Shown here piece after piece: positions 23,481 to 31,143 of a stretch of 32,009 nt of DNA; the stretch's first letter is position 1; the number at the start of each line of letters is the position of its first letter. The translations under genes were made by a program, and so were the position numbers. A model generated the notes under the pieces. The model had not been told where the DNA came from, did no database searches, and worked only from the letters and a program-made list of their open reading frames with translations. Origin of the DNA: Flavobacteriaceae bacterium UBA6231 (lineage in GTDB: Bacteria; Bacteroidota; Bacteroidia; Flavobacteriales; Flavobacteriaceae); the NCBI GenBank assembly GCA_002441545.1, contig DJWL01000099.1, positions 1 to 32,009 of the forward strand, read 5' to 3'.

Positions 23481-24366
23481 TGGATTTAGTGATGCAAATG
23501 ATATCTTTAGTCACTTCTCTGATATTTTTGGAAGTGCTTTTGGAGGCGGCGGTTCTTCAATTTTTGATGATTTCTTCGGCGGTGGTCAATCGCAGAGAGG
23601 GAGACAAAAATCTACAGGAACTCCAGGCTCTGATCTAAAAGTAACTCTTAAGTTAACTATGGAAGAAATTGCTTCCGGTACAACAAAAAAAATAAAGTTA
23701 AAGAGATATAGAAAGTGCGGTACTTGCGCAGGAACCGGAGCCAAAGATTCTAATTCTTTTAATACTTGTCCGGTTTGTAACGGTTCGGGTGAAGTAAGAC
23801 AAGTATCTCGTTCATTGTTTGGTCAGTTTGTAAATATTAGTCCTTGTAATAACTGCAGCGGAACAGGAAAAACAATTTCAAGTCCATGCGGTACTTGCCG
23901 TGGTGATGGAAGATTATATGAAGAAGATACAATTAAAGTTAGTGTTCCTGCCGGTGTTAGCGAAGGAAGTTACATGACTTTAAGAGGTGAAGGTAATGCC
24001 GGTAAAAATGGAGGACCTAGCGGAGATATATTAGTAATTTTCCAAGAAATTCAACATGAGTATTTTGTACGTGATGGAGATAATGTAATTTATGATTTGT
24101 ATTTAAGTTATCCCGAAGCTGTTATGGGAACAGAGGTTGAAGTTCCTACTTTAAACGGAAGAGCAAAGTTAAAAATTGAACCTGGAACCGAGCCCGGTAA
24201 ATATTTAAAGATGCGTGAGAAAGGTATTCAGCATTTAAATTCACACGGTGCCGGAGATCAATTAGTAAAAATTAATATTCATATTCCTAAAAAAATATCT
24301 TCTAAAGAGAAGGAATTATTGAAAGAGTTAGATAAACAGCCTAATATAAGAGTTCCTCAAACATAA
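23239..24366 (+). CDS. dnaJ: Chaperone protein DnaJ
   Basis: DnaJ stimulates DnaK ATPase and delivers unfolded clients. The 375-residue type I protein is complete. The J domain (1-68) has the HPD motif at 33-35. A Gly/Phe-rich linker (about 70-125, with FSHFSDIFGSAFGGGGSSIF) follows. The zinc domain (about 160-225) has four CxxCxGxG units: CGTCAGTG, CPVCNGSG, CNNCSGTG and CGTCRGDG. Two C-terminal client-binding domains complete it. The GGQDFHGFSDANDIFSHFSDIF linker is what I would expect of Ignavibacteriota rather than Flavobacteriaceae, whereas the adjacent grpE is flavobacterial. The coding frame is intact, so if there is an assembly join it is in frame. No Shine-Dalgarno precedes the ATG. 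Confidence 0.95.
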   Translation: MAKRDYYEILGVGKGASAEEIKKAYRKMAIKYHPDKNPDNKEAEAKFKEAAEAYEVLSDDNKRAKYDKFGHSGLRGGQDFHGFSDANDIFSHFSDIFGSAFGGGGSSIFDDFFGGGQSQRGRQKSTGTPGSDLKVTLKLTMEEIASGTTKKIKLKRYRKCGTCAGTGAKDSNSFNTCPVCNGSGEVRQVSRSLFGQFVNISPCNNCSGTGKTISSPCGTCRGDGRLYEEDTIKVSVPAGVSEGSYMTLRGEGNAGKNGGPSGDILVIFQEIQHEYFVRDGDNVIYDLYLSYPEAVMGTEVEVPTLNGRAKLKIEPGTEPGKYLKMREKGIQHLNSHGAGDQLVKINIHIPKKISSKEKELLKELDKQPNIRVPQT

Positions 24367-24378
24367 AATAAAATAGGA

Positions 24379-24882
24379 ATGTCTAAAATCAGAAAAACAT
24401 TTGACCAAATATCTAAAAAGTTTGGTTTAACTCGGCAGGAGTTTTCGGTAGTATTATTTTTGCTGATTTTCTTTTTTGCAGGTTTAGGCGGATACTATCT
24501 AAATTACAAAAGTGAATACAGAGAGTACAAAAATTATAATTACGAAAAACAAGATAGTCTGTATAATTCGGCTTATGAAGCTGACAATAACAAAAATTTG
24601 ATGGAAAAAGTAGTTGATTCTAAACAGGAACTTTTGGATTTTAGTAAGGATGATAAAACTATAGAAGATAAAAAAGTTCTTTTAGAATCAAGTGTAAATA
24701 TTAACACTGCCTCAATAAACGAACTGGTTCTTCTTCCCGGAATCGGGGAAAAAACAGCAGAAAAAATTATCAATTTACGAAGTTTAAAAGGAAAGTTTAG
24801 TAAATTAGAAGAACTGCTTGAGGTAAAAGGAATTGGCGAGGCAAAGTTAAATAAAATTAGTAAGTTTATAACGTTAGAGTAA
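24379..24882 (+). CDS. ComEA-like helix-hairpin-helix membrane protein
   Basis: A 167-residue protein with a membrane span near residues 22-42 (VVLFLLIFFFAGLGGYYLNY), a polar linker and a C-terminal double helix-hairpin-helix DNA-binding domain. The domain reads SVNINTASINELVLLPGIG and EKTAEKIINLRSLKGKF, with a second hairpin VKGIGEAKLNKI. ComEA-type proteins bind incoming DNA outside the inner membrane during natural transformation. In many phyla such small proteins are annotated only as helix-hairpin-helix proteins. It begins 12 bases after dnaJ and is followed by an unknown membrane protein and a PilM-like protein. That context supports a DNA-uptake or pilus-related role but does not prove it. 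Confidence 0.82.
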   Translation: MSKIRKTFDQISKKFGLTRQEFSVVLFLLIFFFAGLGGYYLNYKSEYREYKNYNYEKQDSLYNSAYEADNNKNLMEKVVDSKQELLDFSKDDKTIEDKKVLLESSVNINTASINELVLLPGIGEKTAEKIINLRSLKGKFSKLEELLEVKGIGEAKLNKISKFITLE

Positions 24883-24897
24883 AAATCGAAAACCCTT

Positions 24898-24902
24898 GGA
24901 GG
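24898..24902 (+). promoter_or_regulatory. Strong Shine-Dalgarno site
   Basis: GGAGG lies 4 bases before the ATG at 24907. Such a site is absent before every gene to the left of about 23.2 kb and is evidence that this half uses a different translation-initiation style. Confidence 0.75.
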
Positions 24903-24906
24903 AAAA

Positions 24907-25464
24907 ATGTCAAGACACGAACCGTGGTATGTACATGCTGTTCTTTACGTAATTATTGTTGTGCTATCTTACGTTTTGATAAGAGTAGCAATATTAGACC
25001 CGACAGAAGTTATTGAAACTGAAAAATATTATAAAAGCGAATCAAGAGCCAGAATGCTTAATTTAAGACAAGCTCAAATTTTATATGATGATGTGAATGG
25101 AAAATATACCGATAACTTAGATTCATTAATTAATTTTATTAAGACTGATACAACAGTTCAAAAGAAAATAAACGGTTTCGATTCTTTAACACAAAGATCT
25201 ACAAATCCATTTATTGACTTGGTAAGCGGTCCTTTTAATGCCGATTCTCTCTACCATGCTCCAAGAAGTTTGGAAAACTATTTTATGAAAATAGATACTC
25301 TTATAATTCCGGATACTGTTATTGACAGAAGAGGAAGAGTAATGAGAATTGACAGCACAGTTACTATTGGAGAACATTATTTCATAAAAGATCCTGATGG
25401 ATTTGGACAAATTGGCGATAGTTTATTTAACCAAGCTTTATTAAATACTGCTTCTTGGGAATAG
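24907..25464 (+). CDS. Single-span membrane protein of unknown function
   Basis: A 185-residue protein that I do not recognise. A membrane span lies near residues 10-30 (VHAVLYVIIVVLSYVLIRVAIL), and the rest is predicted to be periplasmic. The segment after the span (RARMLNLRQAQILYDDVNGKYTDNLDSLINFIKTD) has the look of pilin or pseudopilin mature regions, where Gln/Tyr and a GKYTDxLDxL pattern recur, but no type III signal peptide is evident. A hydrophilic C-terminal half follows (IDRRGRVMRIDSTVTIGEHYFIKDPDGFGQIGD). A good Shine-Dalgarno site precedes it. Its position between ComEA-like and PilM-like genes suggests a part in a pilus or uptake machine. Confidence 0.65.
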   Translation: MSRHEPWYVHAVLYVIIVVLSYVLIRVAILDPTEVIETEKYYKSESRARMLNLRQAQILYDDVNGKYTDNLDSLINFIKTDTTVQKKINGFDSLTQRSTNPFIDLVSGPFNADSLYHAPRSLENYFMKIDTLIIPDTVIDRRGRVMRIDSTVTIGEHYFIKDPDGFGQIGDSLFNQALLNTASWE

Positions 25465-25473
25465 TATAATTTA

Positions 25474-26394
25474 ATGCCTTTATTTGAAAGTCATGCTGGA
25501 TTTAATATTACTGAAGATAAGCTTCAAATTGTAGAGCTGAACTATTCAAATAAATTTTTGCTGGAGAATGTTGATGAAGAATTTTTTTCTGAAAATTGGA
25601 ATGTAAATTTCAGTGAACAAAAATTCATCAATATTCTCCAGAATTCTTTAGATCAATTAATTTTAAGAAAACCACTTAAAACAGACTTAGTCTCATTTTC
25701 ACTTCCGCATCAAGTATTTAAAATATTTGAAATTCCTTACGATAAAACTTTAGTAAGCAATGATTTATTAGAGCACTACAAATGGGAAATTTCGGAATTA
25801 TTCCCAGATTATAGTCCCGATGATTTTGTTATTAGAGCAATTGAAGTAGATAAATCGGGGTTTAGAGAAAGTAAAAGTGTAATAATTATAGCTGCTCAAA
25901 AATCTCTTCTTCAGCATATTCATAAATTTTGCGTGAAGAATAAATTAAAACTTCGGTTTGCTGATAATGTTCACTTAGCCGCTAATTCCTTTGTGGTTAT
26001 TGATAATCCTAAATCAAAAAATGATTTTTTTATTTCACTTTATACAGATAGCAAAAGTATTTCATTGATTGCTTCGGCTTCTAATTATCCCTTCTTTTTC
26101 AAGAAACTGAATTTGAAAGACCAGAGTGAAATTTTTGATGCTATACTAAATTTATATGATTCTGTTAACAATAACGGAGTTGATTCAAGTAAAGCCTTAA
26201 CAAATTATATTGCCGGTTCTTTTGTTGACGATCTTCTGCTTCAAAAAGTTAAAGATGAATTTGATATTTCTCTTGTAAAATTTAACCCTTTTGCAAACAT
26301 AAATTTATCCGATGAAATAGATAAAGATTTTCTCCAATCAATTGATTACAACTCATTTACCGCCGCTGCCGGTATAGCTCTTCGCATGATCTAA
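25474..26394 (+). CDS. PilM-like actin-fold protein (degenerate)
   Basis: A 306-residue cytosolic protein. Its layout follows PilM of type IV pilus systems. It opens with GFNITEDKLQIVEL, then shows VSFSLPHQVFKIFEIP, WEISELFPDYSPDDF and SLLQHIHKFCVKNKLKLRFAD, and it ends at SFTAAAGIALRM, like the GLALR end of PilM. PilM binds the cytosolic tail of PilN and contributes to the inner-membrane platform. The phosphate-binding segment of actin-fold proteins is poorly conserved here (DFFISLYTDSKSISLIAS instead of a clear DIG motif), so ATP binding may be lost. The assignment rests on overall pattern rather than a diagnostic motif. It is 9 bases downstream of the previous gene. Confidence 0.5.
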   Translation: MPLFESHAGFNITEDKLQIVELNYSNKFLLENVDEEFFSENWNVNFSEQKFINILQNSLDQLILRKPLKTDLVSFSLPHQVFKIFEIPYDKTLVSNDLLEHYKWEISELFPDYSPDDFVIRAIEVDKSGFRESKSVIIIAAQKSLLQHIHKFCVKNKLKLRFADNVHLAANSFVVIDNPKSKNDFFISLYTDSKSISLIASASNYPFFFKKLNLKDQSEIFDAILNLYDSVNNNGVDSSKALTNYIAGSFVDDLLLQKVKDEFDISLVKFNPFANINLSDEIDKDFLQSIDYNSFTAAAGIALRMI

Positions 26395-26484
26395 AAAAAT
26401 AGGAAACACATTAATTATACTTTGCACAAACTATTTTTTTATTTTAAGTAGAATTATTAATCAAATAAAATAATACTAATTGTT

Positions 26485-27030
26485 ATGAGAATAATTTCCG
26501 GATTTCATAAAGGAAGAAAACTTAAAGTCCCTTCCGATAAATATACCAGACCTACAACAGATCAAATGAAAGAATCACTTTTTAATTATCTAAATAATAT
26601 CCTGGATTTTGATCAGATGAAAGTACTTGATATTTATGCTGGTTCGGGTGCTCTTGGTTTAGAATCATTAAGCCGCGGTGCTTCTGAAGTTCACTTTGTT
26701 GAAATGAATTTTCCTGTAATTAAAGTTCTTCAGGAAAATATTGAATTAATAAGAGCTGAAAAGCAATGCAGAATTTTTAAAATGCCGGCTTTAAAATTTT
26801 CTGCATTAACAGAGCATGATAAATATGATTTAATTTTTGCAGATCCTCCATTCTTCAAAGATGATATTCATGAGACTGCAAAAAATATCCTTAAAAATGG
26901 ATTTTTAGAAGATGAAGGTTTGTTTATAATTGAACGCTCAATTCAGACGGAAGAAAAGGATGTTGAAGCTTTTCAATCGAAACCGATTAAAAGAATGGGA
27001 GATAGTTTAATTTATCAATTAAGCTTATGA
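26485..27030 (+). CDS. rsmD: 16S rRNA (guanine966-N2)-methyltransferase
   Basis: RsmD methylates G966 of 16S rRNA during 30S assembly, using S-adenosylmethionine. The 181-residue Rossmann-fold enzyme starts MRIISGFHKGRKLKVPSDKYTRPTTDQMKESLFN, the family hallmark. It has the SAM-binding loop LDIYAGSGALGLESLSRGA and the catalytic DPPF motif in LIFADPPFF (about 118-123). Length is as expected. A 90-base gap separates it from the PilM-like gene. Its stop overlaps the next gene's start by 4 bases (ATGA), which suggests that an exported protein is translated from the same mRNA. Confidence 0.94.
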   Translation: MRIISGFHKGRKLKVPSDKYTRPTTDQMKESLFNYLNNILDFDQMKVLDIYAGSGALGLESLSRGASEVHFVEMNFPVIKVLQENIELIRAEKQCRIFKMPALKFSALTEHDKYDLIFADPPFFKDDIHETAKNILKNGFLEDEGLFIIERSIQTEEKDVEAFQSKPIKRMGDSLIYQLSL

Positions 27031-29087
27031 AGTACTTCTTTTACATAATATTATTTTCGTTTATTCAAATAAATGCGCAAATATTTGAAAGAGAAATTTC
27101 TACAATTGATTTTTTCAAGAACAATAAATTATTGGAAAATATTTTCTACGGCGGAGTTAATAATCCCGAGTTTCAATTTATAGATATAAATGGTGATACT
27201 AACTCAGATCTTTTTATACTTAGCAGTGACGGCACTTTCATAAGTTATATAAACGACAATAATAATTTATTATATAATGATAATTATTTCTCTGAACTAA
27301 AAATTTCTAATTGGTTTTTCTTTGTTGATATTGATAATGATAACGATTTTGACTGTTTTACAGGCGCAGAAAATAATCAGTTAAGTTATTGGGAGAATAT
27401 CGGTGATAAATTCAATCCTAATTTTCGCTTGCAATTAGAACCGGTTTTAGATGATAATAACGAACTAATTTTTAGTGAGTCAGTTTCAAATCCGGTATTT
27501 GTTGATATTGATAACGACAATGATTTCGATTTAATTTCCGGCAACCAAGCCGGAACAGTAACATTTTATGAAAATATCGGTACGGCAGATTCTTTTCTTT
27601 TCAAATTTATAACTAATAATTGGAATGATATTTTAATTGTTGGTACCAAACAAAACCAAATTCAAAAACATGGCGCTAGTTCTCTTGAGTTTGGAGATAT
27701 TGATAGTGACAACGATTTCGATATTTTGTGGGGAGATTTTTTCAGCAACAGCTTATACTTTCTTGAAAATGAAGGAACTCCTGAAAATCCCGATCTAAAT
27801 CTTAAGAGTAATATTTTTCCAGTCAACAGTGATAGTATTAATACTCCCGGATTTAATATGCCGCGGTTATTTGATATCAACAAAGACGGTACTTTGGAAC
27901 TCTTTGTTTCGGTTCTTTATGAAGCTTCAATTGACGAAACCATAATTTATTACGAAAGAATTGATTCCAATCCTTTAAGCGGTTATAAATTATTAACAAA
28001 GGATTTTCTAAATTCTCTTGATGTAGGAAGTAAAAGTATTCCGGTGTTTGTTGATATTGATGCCGATGGTGATAAAGATTTATTTATCGGGTCCGAAAAA
28101 AATCCGAATGGAACTCTATACTTCTTTGAAAATGAAGGAGATAATTTTAGTCCGGAATTTATTTTTAAAGATTCTCTTTTTAGTAACATCCAATCAAGTC
28201 TATCGATTGCTCCGGCATTTGGAGATATAGATTCTGATGGTGATTATGATTTATTGATCGGAAGATTTTTAGGTGAAATTGATATTTATATAAATGAAGG
28301 TACAAATCAAAGTTATTCATTTTCTCAACCTAATACATTAAAAGATGATTTAGGAAATAACATTAAGTTCAGCAATTTTGTTAGACCGGTATTGATTGAT
28401 ATCGATAATGATGATGATTTGGATTTGGTTATGGGTGGATTTAACGGACGGCTGCAGCTCTATAGAAACAACGGCAGTAAGTTCAATTATTCATTTCAAA
28501 AAGATGACACTTACTTTGAAGAAATTGATGTTGGTGAACAAAGCGCACCGGCTTTTTCTGATATTGATAATGATGGAGAACTAGAATTACTAATTGGAAA
28601 TAGAGATGGTGATTTGAAGCTCTTTAAAAAAGAGAATGGAAATTATGTTTTGAAAGACGAAAAGTTCCTGTCAAATTTTGGTGGTGATTCTTTTCCTTCA
28701 CTTGTTGATATTGATTCTGACGTCGATGAGGATTTATTTATCGGTAATATTAAAGGTGGAATTTACTTTTACAGAAATAAATTAATCACAAAAGTAGAAT
28801 ATAGTAATAGTATTAATCATAAAAATGAAGTTGGAATTTCCAATTATCCTAATCCTTTTAATAACGGTACAAAAATTAATTTACAGTTAGAAAAAAGTGG
28901 AATGTATAATTTAGCAGTTTATAATATTCTCGGAGAAAGATTAAAAACAATTTATGATGGATTTATTGAAGCCGGAGTTAAAAGCTTTTATTTTACACCT
29001 TCAGAAATATCTTCGGGAAATTATTTTATTGTTTTGTTAAATCATAATCAGCAGTTATTTGTTCATCCGGTAATTTATTTAAAATAA
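27027..29087 (+). CDS. Exported FG-GAP/VCBS repeat protein with type IX sorting domain
   Basis: A 686-residue protein with a signal peptide (YFFYIILFSFIQINA). The body carries about nine repeats, each with a calcium-binding DxDxDxD-like loop: VDIDNDNDFDCFTG, VDIDNDNDFDLISG, GDIDSDNDFDILWG, FDINKDGTLELFV, VDIDADGDKDLFIG, GDIDSDGDYDLLIG, IDIDNDDDLDLVMGG, SDIDNDGELELLIG and VDIDSDVDEDLFIG. These should form a beta-propeller like integrin alpha heads. The C-terminal 75 residues (ISNYPNPFNNGTKINLQL ... VYNILGERLKTIYDG ... SSGNYFIVLL) are a type A type IX sorting domain of the form seen in Ignavibacteriota and Caldithrix-like bacteria. It is expected at the cell surface. The ligand is unknown. Confidence 0.9.
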   Translation: MKYFFYIILFSFIQINAQIFEREISTIDFFKNNKLLENIFYGGVNNPEFQFIDINGDTNSDLFILSSDGTFISYINDNNNLLYNDNYFSELKISNWFFFVDIDNDNDFDCFTGAENNQLSYWENIGDKFNPNFRLQLEPVLDDNNELIFSESVSNPVFVDIDNDNDFDLISGNQAGTVTFYENIGTADSFLFKFITNNWNDILIVGTKQNQIQKHGASSLEFGDIDSDNDFDILWGDFFSNSLYFLENEGTPENPDLNLKSNIFPVNSDSINTPGFNMPRLFDINKDGTLELFVSVLYEASIDETIIYYERIDSNPLSGYKLLTKDFLNSLDVGSKSIPVFVDIDADGDKDLFIGSEKNPNGTLYFFENEGDNFSPEFIFKDSLFSNIQSSLSIAPAFGDIDSDGDYDLLIGRFLGEIDIYINEGTNQSYSFSQPNTLKDDLGNNIKFSNFVRPVLIDIDNDDDLDLVMGGFNGRLQLYRNNGSKFNYSFQKDDTYFEEIDVGEQSAPAFSDIDNDGELELLIGNRDGDLKLFKKENGNYVLKDEKFLSNFGGDSFPSLVDIDSDVDEDLFIGNIKGGIYFYRNKLITKVEYSNSINHKNEVGISNYPNPFNNGTKINLQLEKSGMYNLAVYNILGERLKTIYDGFIEAGVKSFYFTPSEISSGNYFIVLLNHNQQLFVHPVIYLK

Positions 29088-29105
29088 TTTTAGATAATTA
29101 AACTA

Positions 29106-29151
29106 ATCATGTTATTTTTATTGCTTGTTCCGATCATAAATCGGACATGAT
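29106..29151 (+). promoter_or_regulatory. Nested inverted repeats before the choice-of-anchor-B gene
   Basis: ATCATGT (29106-29112) pairs with ACATGAT (29145-29151). Inside it CCGAT (29130-29134) pairs with ATCGG (29140-29144) around a 5-base loop, with the flanking TGT/ACA able to extend the inner stem instead. No T tract follows, so it is not a standard terminator. The Shine-Dalgarno site begins 8 bases later. Confidence 0.4.
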
Positions 29152-29158
29152 GTAAAAT

Positions 29159-29165
29159 AAAGGAG
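29159..29165 (+). promoter_or_regulatory. Shine-Dalgarno site that fixes a TTG start
   Basis: AAAGGAG lies 6 bases before the TTG at 29172, which opens the signal peptide MKNRFTLLFLLILISS. It decides this unusual start codon. Confidence 0.7.
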
Positions 29166-29171
29166 ATTCTT

Positions 29172-31133
29172 TTGAAAAATAGATTTACACTTTTGTTTTT
29201 ATTAATTCTTATAAGCAGCAAAATGTTTTCTCAAGAAAACGTAGAACTGCTTTCAACTTTTAAGCCTTCAAATAGTGATTATAGCGATATTTGGGGTTAC
29301 GTGGATGAGAATAACAGAGAATATGCAATTCTTGGCAACTATAACGGGACATATATAATTGATGTAACTGATCCGCAAAATCCAGAGCAAATTTCATTTA
29401 TAGACGGACCAAATTCAATTTGGCGCGATATGAAAGTCCATGATAAATATGCATATGTAGTTACTGAAGGTTTTGGTTCAGGAAGCGGTATGCAGATAAT
29501 TGATCTTTCTAATCTTCCCAATAGTGCCGTTCTTGTTAATACTTATAATTCAACATTTACATCGGCACATAATATTTTTATTGATAATGGATTTGCTTAT
29601 GTAATTGGTACATCCGGAGTTGGAGGAATGCATATTTTAGATTTATCCAATCCAACCAATCCTGTTGAAAAATCATATTATACTGCAAGCGGATACATTC
29701 ATGATGTTTATGTTTGGAGTGATACAGTTGTAGTTTGTGCCGAAGATAATTATGCACTGGTTGATGTAACCGATAAAAGTAATCCAGTTAAAATATCGCA
29801 GAGTGTAAATGTTCCGGGATATGCGCATTCCGGTTGGATGACTGAAGACAAAAAATATTTTTACGGCACCGATGAATTCAATCAAAGAGATATTACCATT
29901 TTTAATTTGGAAGATAAAACGACCTGGGAAATTGCAGTTGGAAGCTGGGGTTATCCACATAATACCATAATTCATAATCTCTTTATAGATGGAGATTATG
30001 CTCATATTTCTTATTATGAATCAGGTTATGTTATTTTAAATATTTCCGATCCCGAAAATCCGATTATTGCAGGTTACTATGATACTTATCCTCAATCTAA
30101 TAACTCTAGTTATAACGGAGCTTGGGGATGTTATCCTTTTCTTCCCTCCGGCAATATTCTTGTTTCTGATATTCAAGGGGGACTATTCGTATTAAAGTTT
30201 TCTCCCGATGATATCAAACCGCAGATTGAATACAGCAATAATTATTTTGAAGTTTTCAACAGCAATCCGGTAAACATTTCGGCAAAATTTATTGATGATT
30301 CTGAAATTACGGAATCCAACTTGTTTTACAGAACTTTAATTGACGATGAAATTGGTAATTGGCAAATTATTGAAGGAATTACACAAGGAAAATTTGGTGT
30401 TTACAATTTCCAAATTCCCGGACAAGAACACTTGACAAAAATAGAGTTTTACTTTGCGGCTAAAGATAATATGAATCAAGTTACTACTTTACCTTCAGGT
30501 GGAGAAGGACTTAATCCAGCCGGATCTGTTCCACCAAGTGAATTTTTTTCTTACAGAGTTGTAATTGCCGGAACTCCGGTTATTAATCAGTTATCTCATA
30601 ACTTTACTGATACTACAATTGTAAAAGGAGAAAAAATTAATTTTTCTGTTTCGGCAGAGGATACAACATCTCTTCCAATTAAATATAAATGGATAAAAAA
30701 CGATCAAACGGTTTCTCAAAAGGAGGATTATACTTATTCAACAACATTTGTTAATCCACCTGTTACAGATACAGTAAAACTAATAATTACCAATGAGTAT
30801 AATTCTATTGAAAAGATTTATATCATAAATGTAGAGCAGACAACAATTGTAAAGGATGAGCCGGCTGAACTTAAATATGAACTTACACAGAATTATCCCA
30901 ATCCTTTTAATCCCTCTACTCAAATTGTTTTTTCCGTTCCAAGTGATGGATTTGTTGAATTGAAAATTTATAATTTAATGGGGGAGGAAATTAAAAATCT
31001 TGTAAGTGGGTTTAAACCCAAAGGAAAGTATTCTGTAACATTCGATGCTGAAAATCTTTCTTCCGGAATTTATATTGCTCAGCTGAGAGCCGAAAGTTTT
31101 ATACAGACAATTAAAATGAATTTGATAAAGTAA
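29172..31133 (+). CDS. Choice-of-anchor B family LVIVD-type propeller protein with type IX sorting domain
   Basis: A 653-residue exported protein starting at TTG behind a clear Shine-Dalgarno site. After the signal peptide (FTLLFLLILISSKMFSQ) comes a beta-propeller (about 25-345) of repeated blocks with (I/V)ID(V/L)(T/S)(D/N)PxNP: YIIDVTDPQNPEQISFIDGP, MQIIDLSNLPNS, MHILDLSNPTNPVEKSYY, ALVDVTDKSNPVKISQSV and VILNISDPENPIIAGYYDT. HSGWMTEDKKYFYGTDE and the end VSDIQGGLFVLKF fit the choice-of-anchor B family. Ig-like regions (about 350-560) follow. The tail QNYPNPFNPSTQIVFSVPSD ... SGIYIAQLRAESFIQTIKM is a type A type IX sorting domain, so the protein should be surface-attached or released. Confidence 0.88.
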   Translation: MKNRFTLLFLLILISSKMFSQENVELLSTFKPSNSDYSDIWGYVDENNREYAILGNYNGTYIIDVTDPQNPEQISFIDGPNSIWRDMKVHDKYAYVVTEGFGSGSGMQIIDLSNLPNSAVLVNTYNSTFTSAHNIFIDNGFAYVIGTSGVGGMHILDLSNPTNPVEKSYYTASGYIHDVYVWSDTVVVCAEDNYALVDVTDKSNPVKISQSVNVPGYAHSGWMTEDKKYFYGTDEFNQRDITIFNLEDKTTWEIAVGSWGYPHNTIIHNLFIDGDYAHISYYESGYVILNISDPENPIIAGYYDTYPQSNNSSYNGAWGCYPFLPSGNILVSDIQGGLFVLKFSPDDIKPQIEYSNNYFEVFNSNPVNISAKFIDDSEITESNLFYRTLIDDEIGNWQIIEGITQGKFGVYNFQIPGQEHLTKIEFYFAAKDNMNQVTTLPSGGEGLNPAGSVPPSEFFSYRVVIAGTPVINQLSHNFTDTTIVKGEKINFSVSAEDTTSLPIKYKWIKNDQTVSQKEDYTYSTTFVNPPVTDTVKLIITNEYNSIEKIYIINVEQTTIVKDEPAELKYELTQNYPNPFNPSTQIVFSVPSDGFVELKIYNLMGEEIKNLVSGFKPKGKYSVTFDAENLSSGIYIAQLRAESFIQTIKMNLIK

Positions 31134-31143
31134 GAGGCATAAA

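Noticed and set aside
27027..29087. Internal plus-strand frames (for example 28048-28230 and 28396-28584) as genes
   Set aside because: They are shifted readings of the calcium-loop repeats and have no start signal or plausible protein character.
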